DNA from: Rhodospirillales bacterium
GTDB taxonomy: Bacteria; Pseudomonadota; Alphaproteobacteria; Acetobacterales; Acetobacteraceae
Direction of reading: 5' to 3'
Length of the DNA: 64,000 bases
Assembly: GCA_025352565.1 (NCBI GenBank)
Contig: JANXTF010000031.1
Span: 1 to 64,000 of the forward strand
In this document: one piece after another, positions 26,290 through 35,143 of the stretch
Layout of the letters: every line of letters begins with the position of its first letter
Position numbering within the stretch: the first letter of the stretch is position 1
Translations under genes and position numbers: made by a program
The notes under the pieces: generated by a model
What the model was told of the DNA's origin: nothing
Database searches by the model: none
The model's input: the letters and a program-made list of their open reading frames with translations, nothing else

Positions 26290-27429
26290 TTATTCGTTCC
26301 AGATACGGCGCCCGGCAGCCACCAGGAGTTCGAGCTTGCGCCGCTGTATCTCGCTCGTCATCGGGTTGGGCAGGACGTTGAATTTCGACATCGCGGAGCT
26401 GCCGAACCCACATTGGGGGCAGAGGCCGAGCCGTTCCAGTTGCGTGTGGCGTGCGGCATCGTCGATGCGCCGCATCAGCCCGTCGAGCGGTTCCAACTCG
26501 GGATGCTTGGTGCTGATCAGGCCGAGGAAGGCACGCTTGCCGGACGGCAGGAAACGCAATGGGGCGAAGTCGCCGGCGCGCGGGCTGTCATACTCCATCA
26601 GGAAGCCGTCCACGTCGAGCGTGTTGAACAGTTTCTCCGCGATGCGGTCGTAGCCGCCGTCGCCCATCCACAGCGCGTTCATGTTGCCCCGGCACAAATG
26701 CATCACCACCACCATATCGGCCGGCCGGCCGCGCAACGCGGCATTGGTCATCGCGATGTAGGTATCGACCAGCGCGTCGGGGTCCTCGCCCGCGTCGCAC
26801 GCGATGCCGCGATTGGTCTCGTCGCAGCACAGCGTCAGCGGCACCTCGTCGAGTTGCAGGAAGCGGCATCCGGAAGCGGCGAGGTCGGCGATCTCCGCGC
26901 GATAGATCGAGACCAGATCGGCCCAGTATTCCGCGATATCGGGATACGCGTCGATGGTCGCCGCGGCACGGAAATGGCCGAAATGCAGGTGCGACGGCGT
27001 CGGCATGGTCACCTTGGGCGTGGCGGTGGCGACGCTGGCGAGAAAGCGGAAATCATCGGCGACGATCGGGTGCAGGCGGCGCAGCTTGCCGGTCGCGACC
27101 GGGGCAGGAGCCGCGGTGCTGACGCCGTCGTCGTTGCGGAACATCAGCCGCGATGGCTGGAAGTCCAGGCCCGAGACGGCCGACAGGAACCCACGCGACC
27201 AACCGCCGCGGCGAAACTCGCCGTCGGTCACCACCGCGAGGCCGATGTCCTGCTGCAGCGTGACGACGTCGCGGATGGCGGCGTCCTGGACGGACTCCAG
27301 TTCCTTCGCGGAGATCTTGCCGGCCTCCTGGTCGTGCCATGCAGTCATCAGCGACGGCGGGCGGACGAAGCTGCCGACGTGATCGACGTGGTGCGAAAGC
27401 CTGCACGCGAGCGACGTTTCGACGTTCAT
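26290..27429 (-). CDS. MetE C-terminal-like zinc methyl/alkyl transferase
   Basis: 379 residues, covering only the catalytic barrel of cobalamin-independent methionine synthase. Likely zinc ligands are His and Cys in VVMHLCRGN, a Glu in DGFLMEYDSP and Cys in LGLCPQCGFGSS. N-terminal features include HVDHVGSFVRPP and VVTDGEFRRGGW. The length and layout also fit epoxyalkane:coenzyme M transferase and the catabolic MetE-like proteins often found in gene clusters, so housekeeping methionine synthesis is not the best guess. ATG 27429 has AGAGGAA about 8 nt upstream; the longer frame to 27765 adds non-homologous sequence. First gene of the small operon. Confidence 0.82.
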   Translation of the reverse strand: MNVETSLACRLSHHVDHVGSFVRPPSLMTAWHDQEAGKISAKELESVQDAAIRDVVTLQQDIGLAVVTDGEFRRGGWSRGFLSAVSGLDFQPSRLMFRNDDGVSTAAPAPVATGKLRRLHPIVADDFRFLASVATATPKVTMPTPSHLHFGHFRAAATIDAYPDIAEYWADLVSIYRAEIADLAASGCRFLQLDEVPLTLCCDETNRGIACDAGEDPDALVDTYIAMTNAALRGRPADMVVVMHLCRGNMNALWMGDGGYDRIAEKLFNTLDVDGFLMEYDSPRAGDFAPLRFLPSGKRAFLGLISTKHPELEPLDGLMRRIDDAARHTQLERLGLCPQCGFGSSAMSKFNVLPNPMTSEIQRRKLELLVAAGRRIWNE

Positions 27430-28129
27430 CGGCTTTTCCTCTCGAACAGGCCCCGAGCGTACACGGAATCCGTAAAGACTGCACGACACACTTAAGGAAA
27501 TTGCGCGGTTCCGGCACGCCCAACTTACACCGCCGACGCCTGCAAGCCGGCGCTCCGGCCTTGCGTTATGTTCCGCGAGGTCGCCGGCTGCGTCCGTGCA
27601 GAGTGCTGACACGCCGCGGCTTGGACGCGCTCGGACTGCCAAGCGTGCAACCCGGTGACGTCCAGCGATTGGACGGGGTGCAGCACCTCGAAAGCCTTGC
27701 GTTACTCGGCCGCGCGGCGGCTGCGGCACAGGTGCGCGTTCCAGCGTCACCTTTCGGCGGCTCACGGCTTATCCGCGCCTTGGCCTCCTGCACCATAGAA
27801 TTATGAGAATTATTTGTAATGAAGGGGATTGCGCACCACGTCTTTGTCGCTTAAGGTTTGTGTGCATATTTCTGAAGTTCGCCCGATCACCACCCAGGGT
27901 ATGGCTCTGCATGAATATCGTTCGAAGTATACGACGCGGGCGGGGCCCGGCCGATCGACGTTGACCAGTCACCCCGGCAATCTCGCGCGCATCGCTCAAT
28001 ATCCAAAAGAATCTGGGCAATTAGATTTGTCGGCCTTCACAACGGGGTTGGTGAGGGTCCGCCCGGTGGCGTTCGGTGCTCTGTCGTGGAGCCACACCCA
28101 ATGATATCGGGCCATCGCGATAGATCGCC
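27430..28129. other. 700-bp intergenic region between divergent operons
   Basis: No convincing gene. It separates the MetE-like operon (minus) from the dipeptide-type ABC operon (plus) and must hold both promoters. Bases around 27800-27860 are AT-rich, with a direct repeat GAATTAT-GA-GAATTAT near 27804, and are the likeliest promoter zone. The frames at 27339-27806 and 27566-27796 have no recognisable motif and are treated as chance. Confidence 0.55.
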
Positions 28130-29053
28130 GTGAGCGGCTACATTGCCCGCCGCATCTTCTCCATCCTGGCTCTGACGCTCGGGATCACCGTCGTTGTTTT
28201 TCTGATCATTCGGCTCATTCCGGGCGATCCGGCAATCGTGATGCTGGGCACGAATGCCGGCGACCCCGACCTTGTTGCCCGGCTGCACCAGCAGCTTGGC
28301 CTCGATCGCCCGATCTACGTGCAGTATTTTCTCTGGATCGGCGACGTGCTGCGGGGCGACTTCGGCTATTCCTATGGGCAGCAACAATCCGTCGCTTCGC
28401 TTCTTGCCTCGAATTTTCCGGCCACGATCCAGTTGACCGTGGCCGGCCTCGCATTGTCGCTGACCCTTGGTGCCGCGATCGGCATCACGGCGGCGCTGTG
28501 GCGCAATCGCGGCGTGGACACCGTGGCGATGGGGATCGCGCTGACGTTCATGTCCATCCCGGGCTTCTGGCTGGGCCTGTTGCTGATCCTGCTGTTCGCC
28601 GTTCAACTGCCATGGTTCGACGTCGTCGGCGGCACGTCGCTCAAAGGGCTTGTGCTGCCGGCCGTTACCCTGGGGCTGGGCAGCGCAGGATTCAACGCGC
28701 GCTTCATGCGATCGAGCATCATCCAGGCACAGGTGCAAAAGCATGTGATCACGGCACGCGCCAAGGGTATCACACGGATGCGGGTATTCCGCAGGCATGT
28801 GTTGCGCAACGCACTGCTGCCGGTGCTCACCATCGCAGGCATCCAGGTCGGCCAGCTGCTGTCGGGTGCCGTCATCGTCGAGACGGTGTTTTCCCGGCCC
28901 GGCATCGGCCGATTGCTGGTGCAGGGCATCCTGGCGAAAGACTACCTCACCGTCCAGGCCGTCGTGCTCATCATCGCCGTGATCTACGCTTTGGCCAATC
29001 TCGGGGTCGATCTGCTGTACCCCGTGCTCGATCCACGTGTCGGGCAGCAATAG
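28130..29053 (+). CDS. ABC peptide/solute importer permease, DppB type
   Basis: 307-residue permease. It has the N-terminal RRIFSILALTLGITVVVFLIIRLIPGDPA typical of DppB, a GLDRPIYVQYFLWIGDVLRGDFG periplasmic segment, six helices and the EAA loop RAKGITRMRVFRRHVLRNALLP. The start is GTG 28130; no strong ribosome site is visible. First gene of a six-gene operon with DppC, receptor, amidohydrolase and two ATPases. Confidence 0.92.
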   Translation: MSGYIARRIFSILALTLGITVVVFLIIRLIPGDPAIVMLGTNAGDPDLVARLHQQLGLDRPIYVQYFLWIGDVLRGDFGYSYGQQQSVASLLASNFPATIQLTVAGLALSLTLGAAIGITAALWRNRGVDTVAMGIALTFMSIPGFWLGLLLILLFAVQLPWFDVVGGTSLKGLVLPAVTLGLGSAGFNARFMRSSIIQAQVQKHVITARAKGITRMRVFRRHVLRNALLPVLTIAGIQVGQLLSGAVIVETVFSRPGIGRLLVQGILAKDYLTVQAVVLIIAVIYALANLGVDLLYPVLDPRVGQQ

Positions 29054-29058
29054 GCGCG

Positions 29059-29946
29059 ATGGCGATGCACGCGGAACCGGTGGCCAACGACAGCGCCGAC
29101 GCGGTGCGCGCCCGGGGGAGCCTGTTGCGCGCGCTGCAGCACCGCAGCCTGTTGGTGGGAGTGGTGATCTGCGTGTTGCTGGGGCTGCTGGTGTTCGTCT
29201 TGCCGATGGTTATGCGGGGGGTCGATTTGAACGCGCAGAACCCGATGGCAACCTTCTCGCCCCCTTCCCGCCAACATCTGATGGGCACCGATGCGTTCGG
29301 CCGCGACCTGCTGGCCCGTGTCGTCTATGGCGGCCGCACCACCATTGCGGCCAGTATCTGTGTGGTTCTACTCGGCTGTGTGTTTGGCACGACACTTGGG
29401 CTGATCGCCGGGTTTTTCGGCGGTGCCATCGGTTTCGTCATCATGCGGATGGTCGATCTGTTGCTGGCCTTTCCGGGCATTCTGCTGGCCCTCGCGGTCT
29501 CGGCCGTGCTGGGGCCGGGTCTGGTCAACGGCGTGATCGCGATCGCCATCATCCTCGTGCCGATCTATGCGCGCCTCGTGGCGGGAGCAACGGCAGAGGT
29601 GCGGCATCTACCCTATGTCGATGCGGCCGTCACACTCGGTTCGGGTTCCTGGCGGATCATCCTGCGCCATGTGTTGCCGAACGTCTCACCCGCGATCATC
29701 GTGCTGACGACCACCTGGCTCGGCGTGGCGTCGCTGTGGATCGCGGCACTCGGCTTCATCGGGCTGGGCGTGCAGCCGCCGACCCCGGAATGGGGCGCCA
29801 TCCTCAACGATGGCCAGAACTACATCACGCTTGCCTGGTGGATCACCGTATTCCCCGGAATGTTCCTCTCACTGTTCGTGGTCGGGGTGAACCTGATCGG
29901 CGACGGATTGCGTGACGAACTCGACCCGACGCTTGCCCGCCTCTAG
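29059..29946 (+). CDS. ABC peptide/solute importer permease, DppC type
   Basis: 295-residue permease with an N-terminal helix (SLLVGVVICVLLGLLVFVLP), the DppC hallmark PPSRQHLMGTDAFGRDLLARVVYG, and the EAA loop region AAVTLGSGSWRIILRHVLPNVSP. ATG 29059 is 5 nt after the DppB stop. The frame is open upstream to 28498, but that part is a shadow of dppB. Confidence 0.92.
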   Translation: MAMHAEPVANDSADAVRARGSLLRALQHRSLLVGVVICVLLGLLVFVLPMVMRGVDLNAQNPMATFSPPSRQHLMGTDAFGRDLLARVVYGGRTTIAASICVVLLGCVFGTTLGLIAGFFGGAIGFVIMRMVDLLLAFPGILLALAVSAVLGPGLVNGVIAIAIILVPIYARLVAGATAEVRHLPYVDAAVTLGSGSWRIILRHVLPNVSPAIIVLTTTWLGVASLWIAALGFIGLGVQPPTPEWGAILNDGQNYITLAWWITVFPGMFLSLFVVGVNLIGDGLRDELDPTLARL

Positions 29947-29976
29947 CGGATCACATCTGACAACGGAGACTTTTCC

Positions 29977-31551
29977 ATGCAGAATTTCCTACCAAAGCTC
30001 CTTGCCGCCTGCGCCTTCGCCCTGGTGGGGCAGCAGGCCGCCGCCGCCCCGCCCGACCTGGACGCAAAGATCACCGTGGGATGGGGCCAGCCCTTCGACA
30101 CGTTGAATCCGGCGACCACCGGCAATCGCAATGTCGGCCCGATCGACGCGAATATTTTCGACACGCTCGTGTGGCTCACACCGGATTTCAAGGTAACCCC
30201 GGATCTGGCGTCCTCGTGGGCGGTCTCCCCGGATGGCCTGATCTACACGTTCAAGCTTCGCGAGGACGTCACCTTCCATGACGGCACGCCGTTCGACGCT
30301 GCGGCCGTGGTCGCGAACGTCGACTACATCACCAACAAGGACACACAGTCCAAGATATCGCTGAATCTGATGGGCCCCTGTGCCTCTGCGGTGGCGACGT
30401 CGAAATACACGGTCCAGCTTACCTGCACCGCCCCCTACGCGCCCTTGCTGGCACAGCTCGGCGAACCCTATATGGCGATCCAGTCGCCCAAGGCGATCCG
30501 GGAATACGGCAAGGACCTGGGCCTGCACCCGACCGGCACCGGCCCGTTCAGCTTCGTCAGCTACCAGCCCGGCCAGAGCCTCGTCCTCAAACGCAACGAG
30601 GCTTACAAATGGGGGCCGGCCGCGACCGGTCACACCGGGCCGCCGGACATCGCGCAGATCACATTTCAAATCGTTTCCAGCGCGCAGGCCCGCGTCAGCC
30701 AGTTTCAGACCGGCCAGTCCGATGTCATGCAGGAAACACCGGGCGTATTCTGGAACGCGTTGCGCAAGATGGACCGCTACACGGCGATCGAGGTGCCGAT
30801 CACCGGCATGGGCATCTTCGCCCCCATCAACGCCGGAAGCTTCCCCACCAACGACATCGCTGTGCGTAAGGCGATCCAGTACGCGGTCGACAAGGCTGGC
30901 GTCATCCAGCTGGCGGACGCCGGCGCCCACCCGGTGAGCAACACGCCGCTCGCCAAGGGCATGGTCGACTATGATGCCTCGCTCGAAAACAGCTACCCCT
31001 ACGATCCAGCCAAGGCGGAGGCGACGCTGAAGGCCGCCGGCTGGACCAAGCCCGGCGAGTTCTGGGAGAAGGATGGCCAGCGGCTGACCATCAAGATCTC
31101 GGCCATCGCCACGTCCGCTGAATCGCCGTTGATGGCACAGGCAATCCAGGGCTATTTGCGCAAGGTCGGCATGGACGCAAACGTGTTCCAGATGGCAACA
31201 CCCGCCTGGCTCGCCGCCAACATCAAAGGCGACATGTCCCTCGCAGCCCTGCAATACATCGCCGTGGACTCGGACGCGCTGCATCTGTGGTTCCTGCCTG
31301 ACCAGTATTTCAACTGGAGCCACTATACCAACCCGACGCTTACCGACCTGATCCTTCAGGGCCAGAAGGAAAGCGATCCGGCCAAGCGGTTCGCGATCTA
31401 TGCGAAGGCGCAGAAAATCCTGATGGATGAGGCCGTCATCATGCCGATCCGCCAGAACATCGATCTGATCATGACCACGCGGAAGCTGACCGGGCTCACT
31501 TGGTCCGGCGGCGGCTTCGAATATTTCGGTGCCGCGTCGATGTCGAAATAG
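29977..31551 (+). CDS. ABC importer substrate-binding protein, DppA/OppA type
   Basis: 524-residue family 5 solute-binding protein. The signal peptide MQNFLPKLLAACAFALVGQQ is cut after AAAA. It has the family motif LASSWAVSPDGLIYTFKLRE, VTFHDGTPFDAAAVVANV, THPTGTGPFSF-like GLHPTGTGPFSFVSYQPG, and VRKAIQYAVDK. GGAG lies 8 nt before the ATG. It delivers peptides, opines, glycosides or similar solutes to the membrane complex encoded by its neighbours. The presence of an amidohydrolase gene next to it points to an amide or dipeptide substrate. Confidence 0.92.
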   Translation: MQNFLPKLLAACAFALVGQQAAAAPPDLDAKITVGWGQPFDTLNPATTGNRNVGPIDANIFDTLVWLTPDFKVTPDLASSWAVSPDGLIYTFKLREDVTFHDGTPFDAAAVVANVDYITNKDTQSKISLNLMGPCASAVATSKYTVQLTCTAPYAPLLAQLGEPYMAIQSPKAIREYGKDLGLHPTGTGPFSFVSYQPGQSLVLKRNEAYKWGPAATGHTGPPDIAQITFQIVSSAQARVSQFQTGQSDVMQETPGVFWNALRKMDRYTAIEVPITGMGIFAPINAGSFPTNDIAVRKAIQYAVDKAGVIQLADAGAHPVSNTPLAKGMVDYDASLENSYPYDPAKAEATLKAAGWTKPGEFWEKDGQRLTIKISAIATSAESPLMAQAIQGYLRKVGMDANVFQMATPAWLAANIKGDMSLAALQYIAVDSDALHLWFLPDQYFNWSHYTNPTLTDLILQGQKESDPAKRFAIYAKAQKILMDEAVIMPIRQNIDLIMTTRKLTGLTWSGGGFEYFGAASMSK

Positions 31552-31601
31552 CCGAGCCTTACCGCGCCGGTTGGGCGCCTGGATGATGAGGAGACAGAGA
31601 A

Positions 31602-32837
31602 ATGACGACAGTCATTCATGCGGATCGGCTGATTGACGGAACCGGAGCGGCGGCGATCAAGGACGCCGTTCTGGTGATCGAAGCTGGCCTGATCGGGGAC
31701 GTATTCGAAGGCCGGCTGCCGGAGGGGCGGGTTCCCGAAGGCACCGAAACGATCGATCTGCGGGGCTGCACCGTGCTGCCCGGGCTGATCGACACGCATG
31801 TGCATCTCAACATGCCGGGCGATGGCAGCATGCTCGAAGTCGTGGTGCGCGAGACCGACGGCGTGCTTGTCGCCACCTCCACATTGTCGGCCAGGCGCGC
31901 CCTGGACGCCGGGATCACCACGGTGCGCGATGTGGGCGGCGCGCGCCGCACGGTGTTCGATGCGCGTCGCGCGCTGGAGCTTGGGCACGGGCCTGGCGCC
32001 CGCATCCTCGCCTGTGGCCAGCCCATCACCATCACCGGCGGACACACCTGGTATTTCGGCGGTGAGGCCGACGGCGAGGAAGGGCTGCGCATCAAGGTGC
32101 GCGAAATGTGCAAGCTCGGTGCCGATTTCATCAAGGTGATGGCCAGCGGCGGCGGCACCGTCAACACCATGTCCTGGCTGCCCTCCTACAGCCCACGCGA
32201 ACTCGCCGCCCTGGTGGACGAGGCGCACCGGCAGGGCCGCAAGATCACCGCACATTGCCTGTGCGCGGAGTCCACCAACTGGGTCGTGGATGCAGGCTTC
32301 GACGGCATCGAGCATGGCGGCTTCATCGTGAACAAGGCCGGACATCAGAAATATGAGCCTGCCACCGCCGACAAGGTGGCGCGGGCGGGGATACCCGTCA
32401 CCAGCACGCTGGCGGTCGGCGGCTTCACCTTGAAGGCCATGCGGGCGATCGAACATCGCACACCGGCGGAGCAGCATGTGCTCGATCGCTGGCTGCGGAT
32501 GTCCGATGAGAATTTTACCCAGTTCCGCCGCATGCGCGAAGCGGGCGTGACCTGGGTGGCCGGCACCGATGCCGGCTGGCGCTTCACCACGATCGAGGGT
32601 TTGCCGTTGGAGTTCGAGCTGATGCAGCAGGGCGGCTTCTCGGCCCTTGAGGCGATCACCGCGGGCACCGGCCTCGCGGCCCGCGTGCTGGGCATCGAGG
32701 ACAAGGTGGGCACGCTCAAGCCCGGCCTGGCCGCCGATGTCATCGCGGTGGCAGGCGATCCGCTCGACGATCTGTCCAGGCTGGGCGACATCCGGATGGT
32801 GATGCAGGGAGGCCATATCCGGAAGCGGGTATCTTGA
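31602..32837 (+). CDS. metal-dependent amidohydrolase (imidazolonepropionase/prolidase-like)
   Basis: 411-residue amidohydrolase-superfamily enzyme. Metal ligands are visible as DTHVHLN (H-x-H near residue 66), FIKVMASGG (bridging carboxylated Lys), ITAHCLC and IEHGG (two His) and AGTDAG (Asp). Flanking N- and C-terminal strands form the usual composite beta domain. AGGAG lies 9 nt upstream of ATG 31602. Such enzymes cleave dipeptides, N-acyl amino acids or cyclic amides. It lies inside the ABC operon, so it probably acts on the imported solute in the cytoplasm. The stop overlaps the next start as TGATG. Confidence 0.88.
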   Translation: MTTVIHADRLIDGTGAAAIKDAVLVIEAGLIGDVFEGRLPEGRVPEGTETIDLRGCTVLPGLIDTHVHLNMPGDGSMLEVVVRETDGVLVATSTLSARRALDAGITTVRDVGGARRTVFDARRALELGHGPGARILACGQPITITGGHTWYFGGEADGEEGLRIKVREMCKLGADFIKVMASGGGTVNTMSWLPSYSPRELAALVDEAHRQGRKITAHCLCAESTNWVVDAGFDGIEHGGFIVNKAGHQKYEPATADKVARAGIPVTSTLAVGGFTLKAMRAIEHRTPAEQHVLDRWLRMSDENFTQFRRMREAGVTWVAGTDAGWRFTTIEGLPLEFELMQQGGFSALEAITAGTGLAARVLGIEDKVGTLKPGLAADVIAVAGDPLDDLSRLGDIRMVMQGGHIRKRVS

Positions 32838-33805
32838 TGGCGGACAGCGTCGCCCCGCTGCTCGACGTACAAAATCTGCACACGCATTTCCGTACTCGCG
32901 CCGGGGTGGTGAAGGCGGTCGACGGGATCAGCTTCGACGTCGCGCCGGGGGCGAGCCTTGGCATCGTCGGCGAATCGGGCTCGGGCAAGACCGTGACGTC
33001 GCTGTCGATCATGCGGCTGGTCGAGCCGCCCGGCTTCGTCGCCGCCGGGCGGATTCTGTTCCGGGGCCAGGACATGGTCGGCCTGTCCGAGCGCGAGATC
33101 CGCCGCATCCGCGGCAGCCAAATCTGCCTCGTGTTCCAGGACCCGATGACAGCGCTCAATCCGGTCTACACCGTCGGCGCCCAGGTGGCCGAGGCGCTAC
33201 TCGCGCATCAGGATATGGACCGCGCGACGGCGCGGGAGCGCGTGATCGAGCTGTTCCAACTCGTGGGAATTGCCGCACCCGAACGCCGGGTGGACGAGTA
33301 CCCGCATAAACTGAGCGGTGGCATGCGCCAGCGCGTGACCATCGCCATGGCGCTTGCGAACGAGCCCCAGTTGCTGATCCTCGATGAACCGACCACGGCG
33401 TTGGATGTCACGATCCAGGCACAGATCCTCGACCTCGTGCGCGGATTGCGCCAGCGGGTGAACACGGCGGTGCTGCTCATCACCCATGACATCGGCGTCG
33501 TGACCGAACTGTGCGAGCAGGTGGTGGTGATGTATGGCGGCCGGATCATGGAGCGCGGCACCGTGGCACAGGTCACGGCCGACCCGAAGCATCCCTATAC
33601 GATGGGCCTGCTCGCCTCCATGCCCACACGGGCGATCCGTGGGCAACGTTTGGCCGCCATCGGTGGGGCCGTGCCAAACCCGCTGCGTATGCCCCCGGGC
33701 TGCCCGTTTCAGCCACGCTGCCTCCAGGCGATGGATGTATGTGGCGCCGATCCGGGGCTGCGCGATCCCGGCGATGGCCGCCGCGTCGCTTGTTGGCTGT
33801 ATTGA
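32837..33805 (+). CDS. ABC importer ATPase, DppD type
   Basis: 322-residue ATPase. Walker [10 protein letters not shown]-loop [16 protein letters not shown], signature LSGGMRQR, Walker [13 protein letters not shown] and [10 protein letters not shown] are intact. The C-terminal oligopeptide-transporter tail includes [18 protein letters not shown] 32837 overlaps the amidohydrolase stop by 1 nt. Confidence 0.93.
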   Translation: MADSVAPLLDVQNLHTHFRTRAGVVKAVDGISFDVAPGASLGIVGESGSGKTVTSLSIMRLVEPPGFVAAGRILFRGQDMVGLSEREIRRIRGSQICLVFQDPMTALNPVYTVGAQVAEALLAHQDMDRATARERVIELFQLVGIAAPERRVDEYPHKLSGGMRQRVTIAMALANEPQLLILDEPTTALDVTIQAQILDLVRGLRQRVNTAVLLITHDIGVVTELCEQVVVMYGGRIMERGTVAQVTADPKHPYTMGLLASMPTRAIRGQRLAAIGGAVPNPLRMPPGCPFQPRCLQAMDVCGADPGLRDPGDGRRVACWLY

Positions 33806-33821
33806 CGAGGGGAGCCAAGCG

Positions 33822-34814
33822 GTGAGCGATGCCAATCCGGCCGGCGACGTGCTGCTGGAGCTGTGCAACCTGCGCACCTGGTACCCGGCCGGCCGCGGCG
33901 TGCTCGGCCGCAACACCGAATGGGTGAAGGCGGTGGACGACGTCTCGTTCACCATCCGGCGCGGCGAAACCTTCGGGCTGGTCGGCGAGTCGGGCTGCGG
34001 CAAGACCACGCTTGGTCGCTCGATCTTGCGGCTGGAGCGTCCGCAATCGGGTCAGGTGATCTTCGACGGCGAGGATGTGCTGTCGTTGCCACCAAGCCGT
34101 CTGAAGCAGGTGCGCCGCAACATGCAGGCGATCTTTCAGGACCCGTACGGCTCGCTCGACCCGCGCATGAAGGTGCGCGACCTGATTGCCGAGGGTCTGG
34201 TCGTGCAAGGCGAAATGCGCCGCGACGAGCGGGACGCCCGCGTGGCGGAGCTGGTCGACGTCGTCGGGCTGCGGCGGGAGCATCTGGACCGGTACCCGCA
34301 CGAGTTCAGCGGCGGCCAGCGCCAACGCATCGGCATTGCGCGGGCGCTGGCGTTGCGCCCCAAATTCGTGCTGGCCGACGAGCCGGTTTCAGCGCTTGAT
34401 CTGTCCGTGCAGTCGCAGGTGCTGAACCTGCTGTCGGACCTGCAGGTCGAGTTCGGACTGACCTATCTTTTTATCGCGCATGATCTGTCGGTCGTCGAAT
34501 ATATCAGCGACCGGGTCGGCGTTATGTATCTCGGCCGGATCGTGGAACTCGCGAGCGCCGAGGCTCTTTATGACGACCCCCGCATGCCCTACACCCAGGC
34601 ATTGCTGTCGGCGATTCCCGGTAGCGAGCAGGCGACTGGACGCAAGCGGATCATCCTTGGCGGCGATGTGCCCAGCCCGCTCAACCCGCCATCGGGCTGC
34701 CCGTTCCGCACCCGTTGTTGGCTTGCCCGGGATGTATGCCGCGATGTCGTACCGCCGCTGCGGGAGGTGAAGACGGACCACTTCGCCGCTTGCCACTTCG
34801 CCGATGAATTCTAA
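33822..34814 (+). CDS. ABC importer ATPase, DppF type
   Basis: 330-residue ATPase paired with DppD. Walker [11 protein letters not shown]-loop [13 protein letters not shown], signature FSGGQRQR, Walker [13 protein letters not shown] and [13 protein letters not shown] are present, with the tail [15 protein letters not shown]. The start is GTG 33822 with AGGGGAG upstream. The frame is open back to 33534, but only as a shadow of the DppD gene. Last gene of the operon. Confidence 0.93.
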   Translation: MSDANPAGDVLLELCNLRTWYPAGRGVLGRNTEWVKAVDDVSFTIRRGETFGLVGESGCGKTTLGRSILRLERPQSGQVIFDGEDVLSLPPSRLKQVRRNMQAIFQDPYGSLDPRMKVRDLIAEGLVVQGEMRRDERDARVAELVDVVGLRREHLDRYPHEFSGGQRQRIGIARALALRPKFVLADEPVSALDLSVQSQVLNLLSDLQVEFGLTYLFIAHDLSVVEYISDRVGVMYLGRIVELASAEALYDDPRMPYTQALLSAIPGSEQATGRKRIILGGDVPSPLNPPSGCPFRTRCWLARDVCRDVVPPLREVKTDHFAACHFADEF

Positions 34815-34932
34815 TTCGGACCCTTATGCCAACCCTCGAAAAGTTTGACTCGTTTCGCCTGCCAATCCCGGCCGACTTCATGCCCTGTCCTTTATGCTGG
34901 TCGGCTGTTCGACCTGCTTAGCAAAACCGCAT

Positions 34933-35092
34933 GAGAACACGTCGTTGCTGATTACCACCAACCTGGCCTTCGCCGACTGGCCGCAGGTGTTCCGCGGCGC
35001 CAGGATGACCACCGCCATGCTCGACCGGCTGACCCGTCATTGCGACATCATCGGGAATTGCGACATCATCGGGACCGGCAACACAACGGGGC
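34933..35092 (+). pseudogene. C-terminal remnant of an IS21-family helper ATPase (IstB)
   Basis: In the frame starting at 34894, residues 14-66 read NTSLLITTNLAFADWPQVF, then GARMTTAMLDRLTRHCDII...GTGN. This matches the end of IstB, which usually reads S-L/V-L-V/I-TTNLAF-x-x-W...MTTALLDRLTHHCDI-x-ETGN. The Walker A and B parts are absent, so only the tail survives. An 18-bp unit is duplicated inside it, inserting six residues. No istA or IS ends were found. Confidence 0.7.
35039..35074 (+). repeat. perfect 18-bp tandem duplication inside the istB remnant
   Basis: ATTGCGACATCATCGGGA occurs twice head to tail (35039-35056 and 35057-35074). It keeps the frame and changes HCDIIG to HCDIIGNCDIIG. 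It looks like replication slippage in a decaying sequence. Confidence 0.9.
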
Positions 35093-35143
35093 CTCGATGC
35101 AGTCCGTGGCGGAGCAGGCGCGGCGCGCCGAGGATGCCGATAT

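Larger units (their letters stand above)
34815..35143. other. intergenic region holding an IS21 istB remnant
   Basis: Bases 34815-34930 show no recognisable gene. The rest is the istB fragment listed separately, followed by about 50 bp of unrecognised sequence up to the end of the dehydrogenase gene. No intrinsic terminator with a T-tract was seen after the ABC operon. Confidence 0.6.

Noticed and set aside
27430-27560. possible SAM or cobalamin riboswitch before the MetE-like gene
   Set aside because: No conserved riboswitch core could be recognised by eye; a covariance-model search would be needed.
27339-27806. 155-residue frame in the gap upstream of the dipeptide-type ABC operon
   Set aside because: No family motif or ribosome site, and it overlaps the start of the MetE-like gene on the other strand.
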